A DNA stretch of 64,000 nt from Stichopus chloronotus (taxonomy: Eukaryota; Echinodermata; Holothuroidea; Aspidochirotida; Stichopodidae): contig SFZH01000008.1 in NCBI GenBank assembly GCA_021234535.1, forward strand, positions 18,081,358 to 18,145,357, in the 5' to 3' direction. The notes beneath the pieces are model-generated. The model was not told where the DNA came from and made no database searches. It was given only the letters and a program-made list of their open reading frames with translations. The translations under genes were made by a program, and so were the position numbers. Position 1 is the first letter of the stretch, and every line of letters begins with the position of its first letter. Shown piece by piece: positions 35,325 through 47,869 of this stretch.

Positions 35325-35871
35325 TGTGACATGAAAATGACACTTTGCAGTACTGGGTGCATTGAGCATTGGAAACGTTGAAAATATAGCCACACGCTCC
35401 ATCTAAATTCATCAAAGATTGACAAATTTACAGGCAAATTAGTGTCTCACAGCTGTGTCATAAATAAACATTTTCTTAGTGTGCAAATTTGTGACATCAA
35501 GAGATAAACTCCCATGAATATGTCTCATGATAATCCTTTGTTTATGTAACCTTTATTTCAAGGACATTTGAGACTTTGAATTTTATTATGCAGAGAGGGT
35601 CTTATTTTTGGAAGCATATATTTTGTCTTTGAAAAATATCGATATCACTTACCATTGTGAAACTCAGTAATTAAGTAATTAAGAGGCAAAATATATAGGA
35701 TTAACAAAAGAAATACTGACACTGTGCAACACTCCATGTCATCTGTTTTGCATTTGAAAAGTCATATCTCAAAAACAGTAATATATATAAACAAAATTTC
35801 AACAGATTTTCACTCAGGATTTTACTTTGCAACTTTTGCATGAAGGGTGCTCTTTCTAGAAGCATGTCACA
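35325..35871 (+). repeat. Repeat family B, copy 2 (best ends)
   Basis: TGTGACATG at the left is exactly inverted as CATGTCACA at the right, 547 bp apart. Interior matches copies at 20231, 27545, 45514 (inverted) and 50732 (inverted). Non-coding; a MITE is the likely identity. Confidence 0.75.
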
Positions 35872-37040
35872 TCATGATTCCATAGAATGGAAGAAAACCG
35901 TTGCTGGCTACCGATGAACTGATGTTAGGGCAATGATGCACTCTAGTTACATTCAAGAACAGGGTGTAGCTACATGGGAGATCAGGAAGAAAAATGTTGT
36001 AAATCTACCAAGCCATATGAGACATTTTGTTGTGAATAAATTTGCATAGATTTACAACATGACAGTCGCAAGGTCCAAAATAACGACCCAGATTCGTACA
36101 GAAGATGTGCAGTACTAACCGTATGAAAGTAAAATACTTTGGCATTTCTGTTGATATCATGAACTGGTACATAGCCTTTGTCACCTGCGAAAATCTTACA
36201 TGGAAATGTATCCACGGGATCCATGCAGAATGCAGATCTATCATATACGAAACAAACGGTATGGGGTGCATCCAGCTGAGTCCACATTTACCTGTAGGGC
36301 ATGTATCTCTTTAGATAACCTTTGCAGATGTCAGATTTCCCTTTGAAAATGTTGGGATCTTTTTGAAGATGGTGGATTTAATTAGCCCTATCTTAATTAT
36401 CTTCCTCTTGTCTTAGTTTTATGTAACCACATGATAATTTTTGTATTAACCTAGCAGAAATGGATCCATTTTGTATTTCTACAGTAGAGAGTTGTCATAG
36501 CAACTTCATGATTGACTACAAAGTCTTCCAAAAGGGGATGTTGTTCATTCCTCATCTATCTGTCCTGGTCTCACCTTTGAAAATATGCTGCTTTTATCAT
36601 CTAAAATTTGAGCTTGAAATACCACAGTATAGTTTGTAATAATAGGTGTACGGTAGCAAGGCCTCCATAAACCTTAACTTTGTATCTCTTCCCTAGCTCT
36701 TTCTCAGGATTGATTGGTACTAAGTGTCTCCTTGGCAAACAGGGTTGAATTTCTTCCCAGGGAAAGAGGAATCCATTGTAAACTCATACTTTTTTTGCAG
36801 AGATTGTTTACAGGAATGGGTGTCATGTCAGACTATTATGTGAATGATGATTGGTGATGGAATGACTGAGGAATACAACAAGAGAGGGAGAGGATAGACT
36901 GGAGCAAGGGCCAGGATCGTAAATTAGAGACTTCCCATTAAAACAACTGGGCTTTACAGTTAGTGCTTTGCTACAGTGATTGTGTGTGTACTCAAAGAAC
37001 AGAAGGATAAGATTATGTTTGATCTCAACTTTTTCTTTAG
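35872..37040. other. Non-coding stretch
   Basis: No supported exon or recognised repeat. Overlapping minus-strand ORFs near 35982-36287 lack splice or domain support. Confidence 0.4.
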
Positions 37041-37607
37041 TTTTAAATGTACGCACGAGGCTGTACGTGGACGGACTCCGTCTTTCAGTGAATGACAATG
37101 GGAGTAACCACTTTGAAAAGCAACGGGAGGAGCATAAAAGCAGTGAGAAAGAGAAAAATCATATCAACGGTTTTTACTATGAGCGCTTTACATGATGTAA
37201 CAGTACAGGTCTCATTGGTGTATAAAAACACACTATTCTTGAGTCATCACTCCTTGGTGGATATCAGGACTTGCAGTATTTGGTGAAAGGAAGCACCATG
37301 CAGTTTACAAAAATGTACAAACTGAATATTCAACACTAGTATACAACCCATTGGCTTGTTCAAAGAAGATTTGACTGAAAACTGTCATCATTGTCTGATA
37401 CATACATTATAAAATTTTACACTTTTTGCTGTTGTTATTTTAGAAGAACTTGAAATTACATATCGCAGAACTAACCACCTGAGACCTGCTGTACTTATTT
37501 TCCCAAATTGTCTGAGAGGTGCAACTAAAATCCTTTAAATAAGAAACTTCTGTACGTGAAATTCCAAAGTTTTTACTTTTTAGCTACTGTACGCAGTCAC
37601 TTTATAT
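37041..37607 (+). repeat. Repeat family C, copy 1
   Basis: Starts TTTTAAATGTACGCACGAGG and matches the block at 48185-48788 in order: AACAGTACAGGTCTCA, CTCCTTGGTGG, GTATTTGGTGAAAGGAA, GAATATTCAACACTAGTATAC, CCCATTGGCT, TTTACACTTTTTG. Neither copy has an intact shared ORF. Confidence 0.7.
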
Positions 37608-40600
37608 AAGGGTGTGCTGATTTTTCTTTGTTTTCAAAATTATAGTAAAGAACTGGCCATACTTCTTACAACTGTAAAAAAGCTGAGAATAGTACCCTAA
37701 AATGGTCTAGCCTTATTTAAAGAGAAATGCATTGACATAGGAGTTTCATTGTGGTACTGTTCCCAAAGAAGTCCTTCACATTTGCCACTGGGCCCGTTCC
37801 GCTGACTTGTAGAGGAAAAAAAAAAATTTGCTCTTCTTTCTACAGTAATTAACACTCTACTGAATGAAATTTCTCCTGAGAGAGACATGTTATTTTCCAG
37901 ACCGGTATCGCATGAAAAAGACTCAGTTGAAGGTGAACGATAAAGGCAATTTTTTGGGAGCTGCACACTTAAAGGGGCACACTCTCCTTTAAGAGTTTCT
38001 CAGATGAGTGTTTTATCACAAGAGGTGATTTTGATGTGAATCTATACAGTTCAGTGCATACGTGGGTTTATATCCAACTTGATACCGGAGTAGTTTCACG
38101 TCAGGACAGTTTTGTCGTATCTAGGGGGGAGTGCAACGTATGAAAACTGTAAATGCTTGTCTGTTCAATCATCTATATTATTCATGTGCCTTACGTACAG
38201 TATGATGCTGTTAAGTTGTGTTTATGTACAATTGGTTAGAACACAAATTGATACAGTAGACCTCTCCAGATGGAGGTAACTGTTGTTTGTACCTGCTTGT
38301 TGCAGGAGAGTCCTAATCAAGGAAACCTTTTTATGACCATGACTAACCAGGTCAGTTGAAAATTGGAGGGAGGATGATGCATTTGGAATGAAACTAGAGA
38401 ACAAAGAAGAGAATGCTGTTTCTCAAGCCACTCATTTTCCTTCAGCTGGTAGGCCGTGCAGTTATATACTACTGTCGTGCCATTAACCAGATTTTCTGGC
38501 CCTAGAGCATATATTGCATATACACCATACTTGAATTGTCTTTGGATGTAATACAGTGGCGTTGTATGGTGTATTGAACATATTGGAAGTCTGGAACCTT
38601 CCAGTTTTCTTTCTTCCCTCAACACAAATTCATGACCAGAATTCCAACGAAAGAGATACAATAATGTTTGTCACTTTTCACTTACCTGTTGTCATATTAC
38701 TGCAGAACGTATTTACTGAAAGAGCTAATTAAGGACTCGAGACCTTTGACATACATTTCCTTTCACAAAGTTTACACTATATCCAAGTTTCCCGCAAAAT
38801 TAAGGTACTTGCTAGCTTAAAAATTTCAAGCATAGCACTTTGCAACTGCTTGCTTAAAGGGGGTATCTCTTTAATAGGCCCTAACCATTTGATACCTTGA
38901 GAAGGTTCTTTTTGAAGATTCTTCTAGAAAATTAAGATGGTACTATAATCTTAGAAAATAAAGTTTCAACTCCTTATGAACCTGTCTCAGCATAAAACTG
39001 CACTCTGCTCTGTTGAAAAGTTTTCGTTAGCTTATTTTCAGCACCATTCATGTTGCTCTCAGGCACTTTCTAAACTATCACTTCCTTTCTCATACTGTCA
39101 TTCAAAGTAGCCAGAGTGTTGAAAATTTCTGTGGATATTTTCTGCTTTGGGATCTTTGTTCATCATGTCTTGTTCTATCCCATTCTTCACAATATTTGCA
39201 ATCTTTGTGGAGAGTTTGTCTCCTGTTGCATGAATTACCCTGCACAGGTCTGTTATTTGAGAAAACTTGTAGAGTTAGTGTGTTGCATGCAAGTGTTTGC
39301 ACAAGTTCCAACATTTGGATGCCGGTACCCTCAGTTCATAGTCGTTCATTCATACTTGGAAAGAATCCTCAACTGCTATTAGTCCATTACATTTAGGAGA
39401 TTAAGCATTATCTTCTGGGGAATGCGCTCTCAGTTTAAGAATAAAATCACTGGCGGATGAATACAGTAAATCTGTCGATCCACAGTGTTTCGTCATCTGC
39501 TATCTTACACAAAGGATGGTGGTACTTTGTCAATCACACACAAACATTGTTGCCATGTTGTGAATCATAGTTAACTTGACTGGAGTTTGTTTTTAATAGA
39601 ACATGGTTATTAACAAACGCAAATTTTCTTTTGTTTTTTTGTTTTCCATAAAAATCTCGTTCTGTGTGAATGAAGGAGGTTAATCAATGCTGGACCTGTG
39701 CTTAATTAAAGGATAATGCAGTCTTAGGGGTTAATGCTATTTCTGGATGCTTTTCAGCCGTGCCCTAGTTTCATCGGTTCATAAAATCCCTGATCATGCA
39801 TTATCCTTTGCTTAATAAGCTGTCCAGCATTGACTCATTTTTTGTCAGTTAGAAAGAAGAAGATCTCAGTTTGGCAGTTCATGTCAGTATTGTGCTACAA
39901 ACTGCATAGACATGGCAAAATGGCATGACATAAGTGTGCCAATACAAGGTGCAGCTCTAAATTACAGAAAGTAATTGAAAGACAGAGACTCATCACCCCA
40001 GACAGTTCCAATTCTCCCAACCACTTACTTCTAGCCCCCTCCACAGGCTGTCTAAACTTCCTTCACATACTATGCAATCAAACCAATGGGCCTCTTTGCA
40101 TGCTACTGTATGTAATACGAGCTGCTCTGCATCTTTCGAAGTTGCTGTCAATCAAAGGGCAGAACCAACCGAGAATTTTGCTTTACACCAGCCAAAGTTG
40201 GAGCTTGGGGTGATGAGTGACTGCCTTTAATGATGTGAATAGCTATATCTGTATAAACACCAGTGTCTCTGCTAATTGCCTCCATGACACAATTTTAGCA
40301 CATTGGCCTGCCAATTTGACACACTGATGTTCATGGGTACAGTGCTGCACAGTCATATGCTTCTGAAATTTATAGTGAGTCAAATTTGCTCATTTATTTG
40401 ACAGGATGGGTATTTCCCCTGAGGAAATGCTGATAAACAAATGGAATTATTTACAGTTTGGAATCTGCGGAAGGTAGACGTAAGGTGTGACAGGTTGTAT
40501 CTGTAACAATTGTTTATTCTTGATGAAACTAAAAGTGCATCAACGACAACAAGCATATGATTTCCCTTTACTGTGGCTGGACAACATGCTGTATCCTCGA

Positions 40601-40745
40601 GAGATTAGGCACTATTCCACAAACCACAATCATTTTCGCTTTCCTCCAAGCTTTTGTGAAGAGTTGTTCATTTTCAGTACAATGTTAGTAAATCTATACA
40701 TCGTACATTCTCATGGATACACCAGATGGTCTGTGAAGCATTTTT
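37608..40745. other. Non-coding stretch
   Basis: No supported exon. It contains a short inverted pair CTTAAAGGGGCACACTCTCCTTTAAG (37972-37997) and the foldback at 39684-39833. Confidence 0.4.
39684..39833. repeat. Foldback element, 37-nt arms
   Basis: Left arm 39684-39720 (TCAATGCTGGAC, TGCTTAATTAAAGGATAATG) is mirrored by right arm 39797-39833 (CATTATCCTTTGCTTAATAA, GTCCAGCATTGA), with a loop of about 76 nt. The arms differ by a few bases and small indels. A short foldback transposon or a structured transcript would both fit. Confidence 0.75.
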
Positions 40746-41110
40746 GGTTTTGATGATAATCGTAACCTTTGTAATAATGAAGGCATTTGTGTGTGTGTTT
40801 GTGTGTCCGTTACGCCTACCTTGCAAACACGATATCTCAAGAAAGGAAGCTTGGATGAATCTCATACGGATTTGGTATGTTGGTGTACCACATTAAGTAC
40901 AAGAACCCTACATTGTTTGGTGAAGATCAAAGGTCAATTTCATTTGGGGTCAACAGGGGTCAAACCTGAGAAATGTTGTGAATACGATACCATATCTCAA
41001 GAAGGGAAGCTTGGACAAATCCCATGTTTAGTACTGTATGTAGGAGTACAGGAACCCTCTGTTGATTTGCCAAAGGTCAAAGGTCATTTCGGATCGACTG
41101 TTTAAACTTC
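40746..41110 (+). mobile_element. Helentron-like element, 3'-truncated copy
   Basis: 5' hairpin GGTT-T-TGAT-GATA-ATCG-T-AACC (40746-40767) after a T run, GTGTGTGTTTGTGTG microsatellite, then monomers opening TTGCAAACACGATATCTC. AGGTCAAAGGTCA at 41074-41086. No 3' hairpin. Confidence 0.65.
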
Positions 41111-41943
41111 AAAGTATGTTATGATTCAGAAAAAAAATCCTGATAATGGAATCACCAGAACCACAATGCATTCATTGTCTGTTGTGGTTCTGTTTATCTT
41201 TGTTTGGGATGTAACAAGAGGCTGAGGGTACAGTATCTATATTGCAGTTCAAGGATTTTTTGAAATCACCAGTTGACAATGATTTGGTAAAAAGTGCCTT
41301 CCATTTTTAGCTCAACCCACGGAGTGTGGGTAGAGCTTATGTGGTACTGTAGGGGGAGAAAATGTCTGTCTCTCTGTTGAAAAGCCTACTTCTTCTGCAG
41401 TTACTGGTGGATTTTTCTGAAATTTGCAGTGAAGGTGCCACATTGGGATGGCAATACAAGTTGTTCCTAACTATATGATAGGACAAAGGGAAGTCATAAT
41501 TTTTGGCTATTTTGATCATTTTTCCTTGTGCTTTAGATCCTTTTGAAGTCTCACTCCCTTGATTTGAGTGATTATATTATGTGGTAGTGAGTTGAAGTGA
41601 GCTTTATCTGGAGGGGCATGCTCACCACCTTAAATGAATAGCCTCAAGCTAAAGCTTGTGTAAGACAGTTTTCAGTTACTTTGTTTTGACTGTTATTCTT
41701 GGACATTACTTGTACCCTGTAGTATCCAGTGTCCACTGTGTACACAACTAATGTACCATGATGGCAAAGTTCCCTGACAGCTAATTATAGAATCTATTAC
41801 ATAGCTCCCCTTGCTGGTTGTGTGGACATTGCATACAGAGGGGTTATTGTTCTTCACCAGTTGTTTCCCTGGTCTAGCTGGAATGGTTATCAGAGAATGT
41901 TAGGGAGTTGAGGTTTGGTCTTGGCTTGGTCAAGGCCTTGCAC

Positions 41944-42451
41944 CAGTGGCATAACCAGACTTTTTATTTAAGGTGGGGGGGGGGGGGGAGACAAGTGATT
42001 ATGGCACTTTCTAAGTGTAGTGTAGCATATACCACTAAAATTTTTGCCAAAAGTTTCTCTCATAGTGCAGGAATTGGCAGTTCCCAACCTTCCAGACCTT
42101 GTGAATTGTGGCCAAATATTCTTCATTTTTGACAAACCACATTTAAAAATTTACACTTCCAAAAGGTCAGTCTCTGCAAGGGTTGTGAGTGAAAACCACA
42201 AAAAGAAATTGTTGATTAATGCTGATTAGTGCTGATCTTCTTAGTTTGACCATTTGTCACTTGAATGTGAAGGAAACTTGATGGGTGTAGATAAATTTAG
42301 TGAATTTCAGGAAACAACTCAATGAGCCTCTTTAAAAAAGGCAAGGTGTGGTTTTCATCCACTATTTTTTTTACTCACCAATTTCATTGGGGTTAGTGGG
42401 AGGGGACATTTGACATCAGACATTTGACAGCCCCCTCTGGTTATGCCACTG
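41944..42451. mobile_element. hAT-like MITE with 8-bp target duplication
   Basis: Ends CAGTGGCATAACCAGA and TCTGGTTATGCCACTG are perfect 16-base inverted repeats. The flanks CCTTGCAC (41936-41943) and CCCTGCAC (42452-42459) are an 8-bp target duplication with one mismatch. CAGTGGCRTA ends and 8-bp duplications are hallmarks of the hAT superfamily. The 508-bp body is non-coding, starts with a 14-base G tract, and near its right side carries an inverted piece of the 21311 element. Confidence 0.85.
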
Positions 42452-42959
42452 CCCTGCACAAACTGGTGGCATGTACTAGAAGTCTACTTTCTAATCCCTA
42501 TCCCTGTCCCCTGTGGGCAGTGTTATATAGCTAAGATTTATCCCTGAAACCAACTTTGCTATTTGTCATATAGCAACTCCCTGCTGAAACGGTCCAGCTG
42601 CGAAAGTTAATTGCTAGGTCAACAGTGTTTATGTGCTGGCCAGCCCAACATGAGTTTGTGTACAGCATGAACGATGTTAGGACCATAGATGTGTTCCAAA
42701 TTAATTTTTAACTGGACACTTTCTAACATCAGAAGGGTTGAGCAACTGCAGCATCGCTGCTCTAGTCTGAATTCTGCGCCTCCACAGTGTTTGAACATCT
42801 TATCGATGCTTTTGGTTCGAAGATGCTGTATGTTTACACTGTGTGATCTGTTATGAAGCACATCTGGCAGCAGTAAAATAAAGTACATGCCAGTCATCTC
42901 TGTAACATATTTGTTGCGATTTTTTTTTTTATAATTTATACTTCAAAGTTCTCTTTTTA

Positions 42960-43260
42960 TCAAAAGAACAGGCACGCATTCAGAATTTCAAGAAAGGCGG
43001 GGGGGGGGGGGCACACACACCATCAGCCTTCGGCTGATGGGCGAGCGCATTTGTTAGACTGCTGGCACCTGTTCCACTTAGGCAGGGCAATTGCTGATGC
43101 ATCCTTGTTCCCTTTTCTGGCAGCTCATCAGACAGTTTGGACATGAGTCAAAACAATTGTTGGTCCAAAAATTGTTGCATGGTCACCAAGAAAAAAAAGG
43201 AGGGGGTGGGCCAGGTATGCCCCCACCTAGATCCGTGCATGCAAAAGAGGAACATTGGTC
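42960..43260. mobile_element. Probable degenerate hAT-like MITE
   Basis: Left GCACGCATTCAGAATTTC plus a G tract (42999-43011), and right CCCCCACCTAGATCCGTGCA, look like degraded opposed ends of a G-tract MITE. A perfect hairpin CATCAGCC-TTC-GGCTGATG lies at 43021-43039. Ends are not exact inverted repeats. Confidence 0.35.
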
Positions 43261-44087
43261 ATAGAATATATCCTGTTGATGCAACTTTAATGAAATTGCA
43301 TACGTCCACTGTACGTTTACCAAGGAAACATCTGCCAATCAGTTTCAGCTTAAAGTATGTACACGAGTGTACTAACGAAAGTGAAGTTAGACAATTGAAA
43401 GGACCTTTGACACATTTACAAGTACGCACCACCCAGTGTGATGGCTTGACTGGATTTAACGTATTGAAAGATTCTGCTCACAGAAGAAGTCACAAATTGA
43501 AATGACTTTGGCTGTGAAAGAATATGATTTTGGGATTTTCACTTTTAGAATCACCGATTGCAGTATTCTCGTCGCATTGCCTGTGTTGCGGCTGGATTTC
43601 TGAAGGCAAGCTTTGTATGAACAGGTAGATTTTGTCCCATTATAAATTGGTCTCAAAAGGTGAATTGAAGGGATTCAGATCTTAGACAATGCCCTTGCTT
43701 GAACTGTCTGCATTGTAAAAGTTAGCCCAGTGAGCTCCTGATGGTAAATTCTAGCACTGCGCCCTCTCTTCTCAGGTGGTGAGTACTTTCTGCTGTCAAG
43801 TGAGTGGATAAATATCCAGGTTACAACTTGCAAGTCCCTATCTATATTGATAGTGTTAGAATACAAAATCTGCCATATGAAGCAAAGGCAAGAAGATGGT
43901 ACAGGTTATGTGCTCTTTTTAAATAGCTAGTTTGATTTTTATTTAACACACAGTCTATGTTTAAAGTTTTCATGTAGTGTTTTCTTTGTTCTGGACTTGG
44001 TTCGCCCCTTCTGGTTGCTCTGTTTGCACAGGCATTAACTAGCTGCCATATAATCCTGTCTGACCAAACAGTTGTTTCACCCTGTGT

Positions 44088-45000
44088 TCACATGTGATGA
44101 CGCATCATCACGCTATGATCAGATCATGCGCTGTTCATCAAACTGTAATAAAAAATCCATGTGAACGCTCCCATGGTTGTCATCAAGCTTCCATGATCGT
44201 GATCACAGTCCGTCAATGTCATCAGATGGACTTTTGCTGCTGGGGTTGAGTGTGTAAAATAGTTGGTCCTTTAGATCATGCAGGCTAGACTGGTTTCTGT
44301 AGTCATGCTCATATGATATGGTCCAACTTCATCAGCAGTGACTTGTTTTAGGGGGCTGACATTTAACATGCTTTTACCATATGGAGGTATTGTTGGAGTA
44401 AACTTCTGTGAAAACTTAAGAAAAAAATACTGTATAAGGTTTGATCCCTGAAAAAATTATGCGTAGGCCTAAGCGTTGTAAAAATTAATAAATGTATGAA
44501 GGAATATGTATACATCATATTGTTTTGAGGCAGTGTATGGTTGCGCTCTGTTTAAATAGACAGGGGATAAAAATGGGGATGTGCTGAGCCCTACACTGGT
44601 GTTTGCAACAAGGTTGATGTTCTCCTTAGCATGTTCATAATGACAATTAACTGAGGGATGTCTGCATTCAATTCAAAGAAATAATTTACATATTCAGTTT
44701 ACTAGGGTGTCGTTGCAGTTTAGAACACAGACATTTGTAGCATAGTGTTTAGTATGACCTTACGAATGCCTGTGGTATAGAACAGAACAAGGATTTCACG
44801 AAACAGGTAGGTAACCAGACAATACTGACGTTACCACTCAATATTGTGCAAACAAACACGATAGAGGCCAGCTTGATGACGAGCCCATCATCATATCGAG
44901 AGCGCGTCATCACGTGGGAATGCGACTTTCATCCGATCAGGGAAAACCACAACAATCCCATCCGACGTTGATCACGAGCACGTTACTATGGGAATGCAAG
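44088..45000. mobile_element. Possible DNA transposon remnant with imperfect long ends
   Basis: CATGTGATGACGC...GTTCATCAAACTG (44091-44154) is mirrored by CAGCTTGATGACGAG...GCGTCATCACGTG (44872-44918). Both sides also carry related CCATGTGAACGCTCCCATGG and CGTGGGAATGCG words and GATCA-rich sequence. The interior is non-coding. Superfamily not recognised. Confidence 0.4.
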
Positions 45001-45261
45001 GTCACTGACCATACAACAGGCTCTGCCAAGAAGTACACTTAGTCTTCGTCTCGACTACAGGCAGAGCTGTGCAGGACAGTGATATCGAAGCATCCTTATC
45101 AATACTGTGGTTTCTGGGAGTCGATAGATGCTGCTTAAATGTCTGCCAATGGGCACTTATCTAAGAAGATTTGAGCATCAGTAGAAAGACGGCATGGTTT
45201 TGATGTAGTACTGTGAGACACCAAAAAAAAGGTGGTAAAACAATCGGAAAATAGCAAGTCT

Positions 45262-45513
45262 GCTTCAATGTCATTTGAGGTCAACAGGGGTCAAATAGTG
45301 GAAACCTTGTAAACCTGATATCTCAAGAAGGGAAGGTTGTGCAGATCTCACATTTTGTATGTGGGTGCACAATATTGAGTGCAAGAAGCAGGCTTAAAGT
45401 CATTTGGGGTCAACAGGGTTCAAAAAGTGAAAACCTTGTAAACACGATATCCCAAGAAGAGAAACTTGTACAGATCCCATATTTGGTATGTGGGTGAGCC
45501 TTATTAAAGGTTG
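45262..45513 (+). mobile_element. Helentron-like monomers, fragment
   Basis: About 1.6 monomers (GGAAACCTTGTAAACCTGATA at 45300, AAAACCTTGTAAACACGATA at 45431). It is interrupted on the right by an inverted family B copy. Confidence 0.6.
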
Positions 45514-45997
45514 TGTGACATACTTCTAGAAAAGAGCACCCTTGATGCAAAAGTTGTAAAGTAAATTCCTGAGTGAAAATCTTTTGGAATTTTGTTACAA
45601 TTTTTGAGGTATGACTTTTCAAAGTTTGAGAAAAATGCAAAACAGATGACATGGAGTGTTGCACAGTGTCAGTATTTCTTTTGTTAAGCCTATGTATTTT
45701 GCCTCTTAGTTACTTAATTACTGAGTTTCCAGTTGGTAAGTGATAACAATGTTTCTGAAAAAGAAAATACATGCTTCCAAAATAAAATCCTCCAGGCATG
45801 TGAAACTCCCAAATGTCCTTGAAATAAAGGTTACATAAACAAAGGATTAAAATAAGACATACCATAGGAGTCCATCTCTTGACATCACACATTTGTATAC
45901 TTAGCCAATGTTTATTCATGATAGCACTATGAGACACTAATTTTCCTGTAATTTGGTCAATCTTAGATGGATTTTGATGGAATTGGTTGCTATTTTT
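45514..45997 (-). repeat. Repeat family B, copy 4, inverted, truncated
   Basis: Opens TGTGACATACTTCTAGAAAA and matches the family in reverse orientation up to GGAATTGGTTGCTA. There it is cut by the 5' end of the next Helentron-like element. Confidence 0.7.
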
Positions 45998-46690
45998 GGT
46001 TTCGATGATAATCGTAACCTTTGTAATCATGCATATGTGTGTGTGTATGTATGTGTGTATGTGTGTATATGTATGTCCATGACGACCTACCTTGTAAACA
46101 CGATATCTCAAGAAGGGAAGCTTGGACAGATCTCATAGTTGGTATGTAGTTGTACCATATTGAGAAGAAAAATGCTGTTGTTTTTGGTGAAGGTAAAAGG
46201 TCATTTGGGGTCATCAGGGGTCAAGTTGTGAAAACCTTGAAAACACGATATCTCAAGAAAGGAAGCTTGTAGAAATTTCATGTTTAGTATGTAGTTGTAC
46301 CATGTTGAGTAGAGGAACCCTATCATTTTCAGTGGCGGTCAAAGGTCATTTGGGGTCAGTGGTCAAATTGTGAAAACCATGTAAACACAATATCTCAAGA
46401 AGAGAAGCTTGAACAGATGTCATGCGAAGTGTGTAGGTGTATCTTATAGAGTACAAGGGTCACCAGAGGTCAAAAGGTAAATACCTTGAAAATTGCTTGT
46501 AAACACGATATCTCCAGAACGATAAATGTGAGAGATCTCATAGTTACCGTGTGGATTGCCCTTATTGAGTAGATGATCCCTATTTTTTTTGGCAGAGGTG
46601 AAAGGTCATTTGGGATCATGGAAGGTCAAAATGTGAAAAACTTGAATCTACAATATTTAAAGAACGGTCCTTCTAGTGAATTGTATACTT
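45998..46690 (+). mobile_element. Helentron-like element inserted at a family B copy
   Basis: 5' hairpin GGTT-T-CGAT-GATA-ATCG-T-AACC (45998-46019) directly follows TATTTTT of the family B copy. Then GTGTGTATGT microsatellite and monomers opening CTTGTAAACACGATATCTC, with DR1-like AGGTAAAAGGTCA at 46191 and CGGTCAAAGGTCA at 46336, 145 bp apart. No 3' hairpin is seen. Confidence 0.7.
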
Positions 46691-47158
46691 GTAATGTAGA
46701 ATCCTCTTGTTGATTTGAGAACTTCTTTTAGGACATACCAACATAGTCTCTTCGATAACCATAAAGAAAAGATGAAGACAACATTAAATTTTGTATCAAA
46801 GATTATTATTTGGCGAACCTTATGCCACTGTCCTCATAAGGACATGTGAGCATGCATGAATTGTAAATTGGAATTGATTAAATATGCCGCGGGTTACTAG
46901 CTTTATAAAAAGAACTAAATTACTGATCATTTGGATCAAATACCCTTGAGCGTGCATGAACTGTGATTGCTTAATTGAATGAATCAAATTGTAACTGACC
47001 CACCTCTGTTCAAATTGGTCACTGTTATCTGACATAATTTATCCCAGTTGACTGCCAGTAGAAACCACAATGTCCATAATAAATAATACAGTCTGTTGAG
47101 CCAGGTGCTCAATGGACTCAACCATTTTCTGTATAAGTTTGCAGTGTCTCTATTTAGC
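46691..47158. other. Non-coding stretch
   Basis: AT-rich, no exon or repeat recognised. Confidence 0.4.
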
Positions 47159-47513
47159 CCTTAAAGGGAAATAGGGCATTTGTTTTACAGAAAACAACCA
47201 TATTTTTAAAACCATTATTTGTGGACATAGAATGATAGATTATTCAAAATAACGAATTACAGTAGCCTTATTTTCAAGGAATAAGATTCTCACAGATCAG
47301 AAATTTAGCTATTTGTTGCTCAACAATAATTTGTTCACCCAAACTTTTTAAAATTCAAATGATGCATCCGTTACTCATCACATGCATAATGTTTTGAGGA
47401 GATGAAGCTTTGACAGATATTTATTGATGAGACTGAATGGTTTAACAGTGGTTAAAGCAAATTTCTTTGTACGCCATGTTGGTGTATTTTAAACGCCCTA
47501 TTTCACTTTACAG
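47159..47513 (+). repeat. Repeat family D, copy 2 (clearest ends)
   Basis: Left CCTTAAAGGGAAATAGGGC and right GCCCTATTTCACTTTACAG are imperfect inverted repeats around 355 bp. The interior (ATAGAATGATAGATTATTCA, GTTGCTCAACAATAATTTG, TGTACGCCATGTTGGTG) recurs at 30150, 49890 and 60478. Confidence 0.7.
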
Positions 47514-47869
47514 TAGTTCAGGTACAAGCTTTAAACAAATGACTACTGTGTATCAAACCACGGAAACTTGTACTGTGTGTTGTGTCTTTAAGTAGATTAA
47601 AGGCGAAATTGCAAGTCATGCTAGATTCTGGTTTAATAGGATTATCAGTTTTTGCTAATTTTCAAGGACCTCATAGCCATTGGGAAGGGCATCACGCCAA
47701 CAAATCAAGTATGAAAGAGCTGCCACCAATAGCTCTAACTCGATAAAATAAAGCGCTATAATTTTCATTAAATAAACATGTTTACCTTTTTAGCAAGTTA
47801 TTAGACACGACAAAATATAATTTGTTCCCCTGCAGCATCATATCCGTTTGGGAGTTTTCTCATGTTTTT

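Noticed and set aside
43137..43505. 122-residue plus-strand ORF with a Lys run
   Set aside because: Overlaps the degraded G-tract MITE; the Lys run comes from a poly-A stretch.
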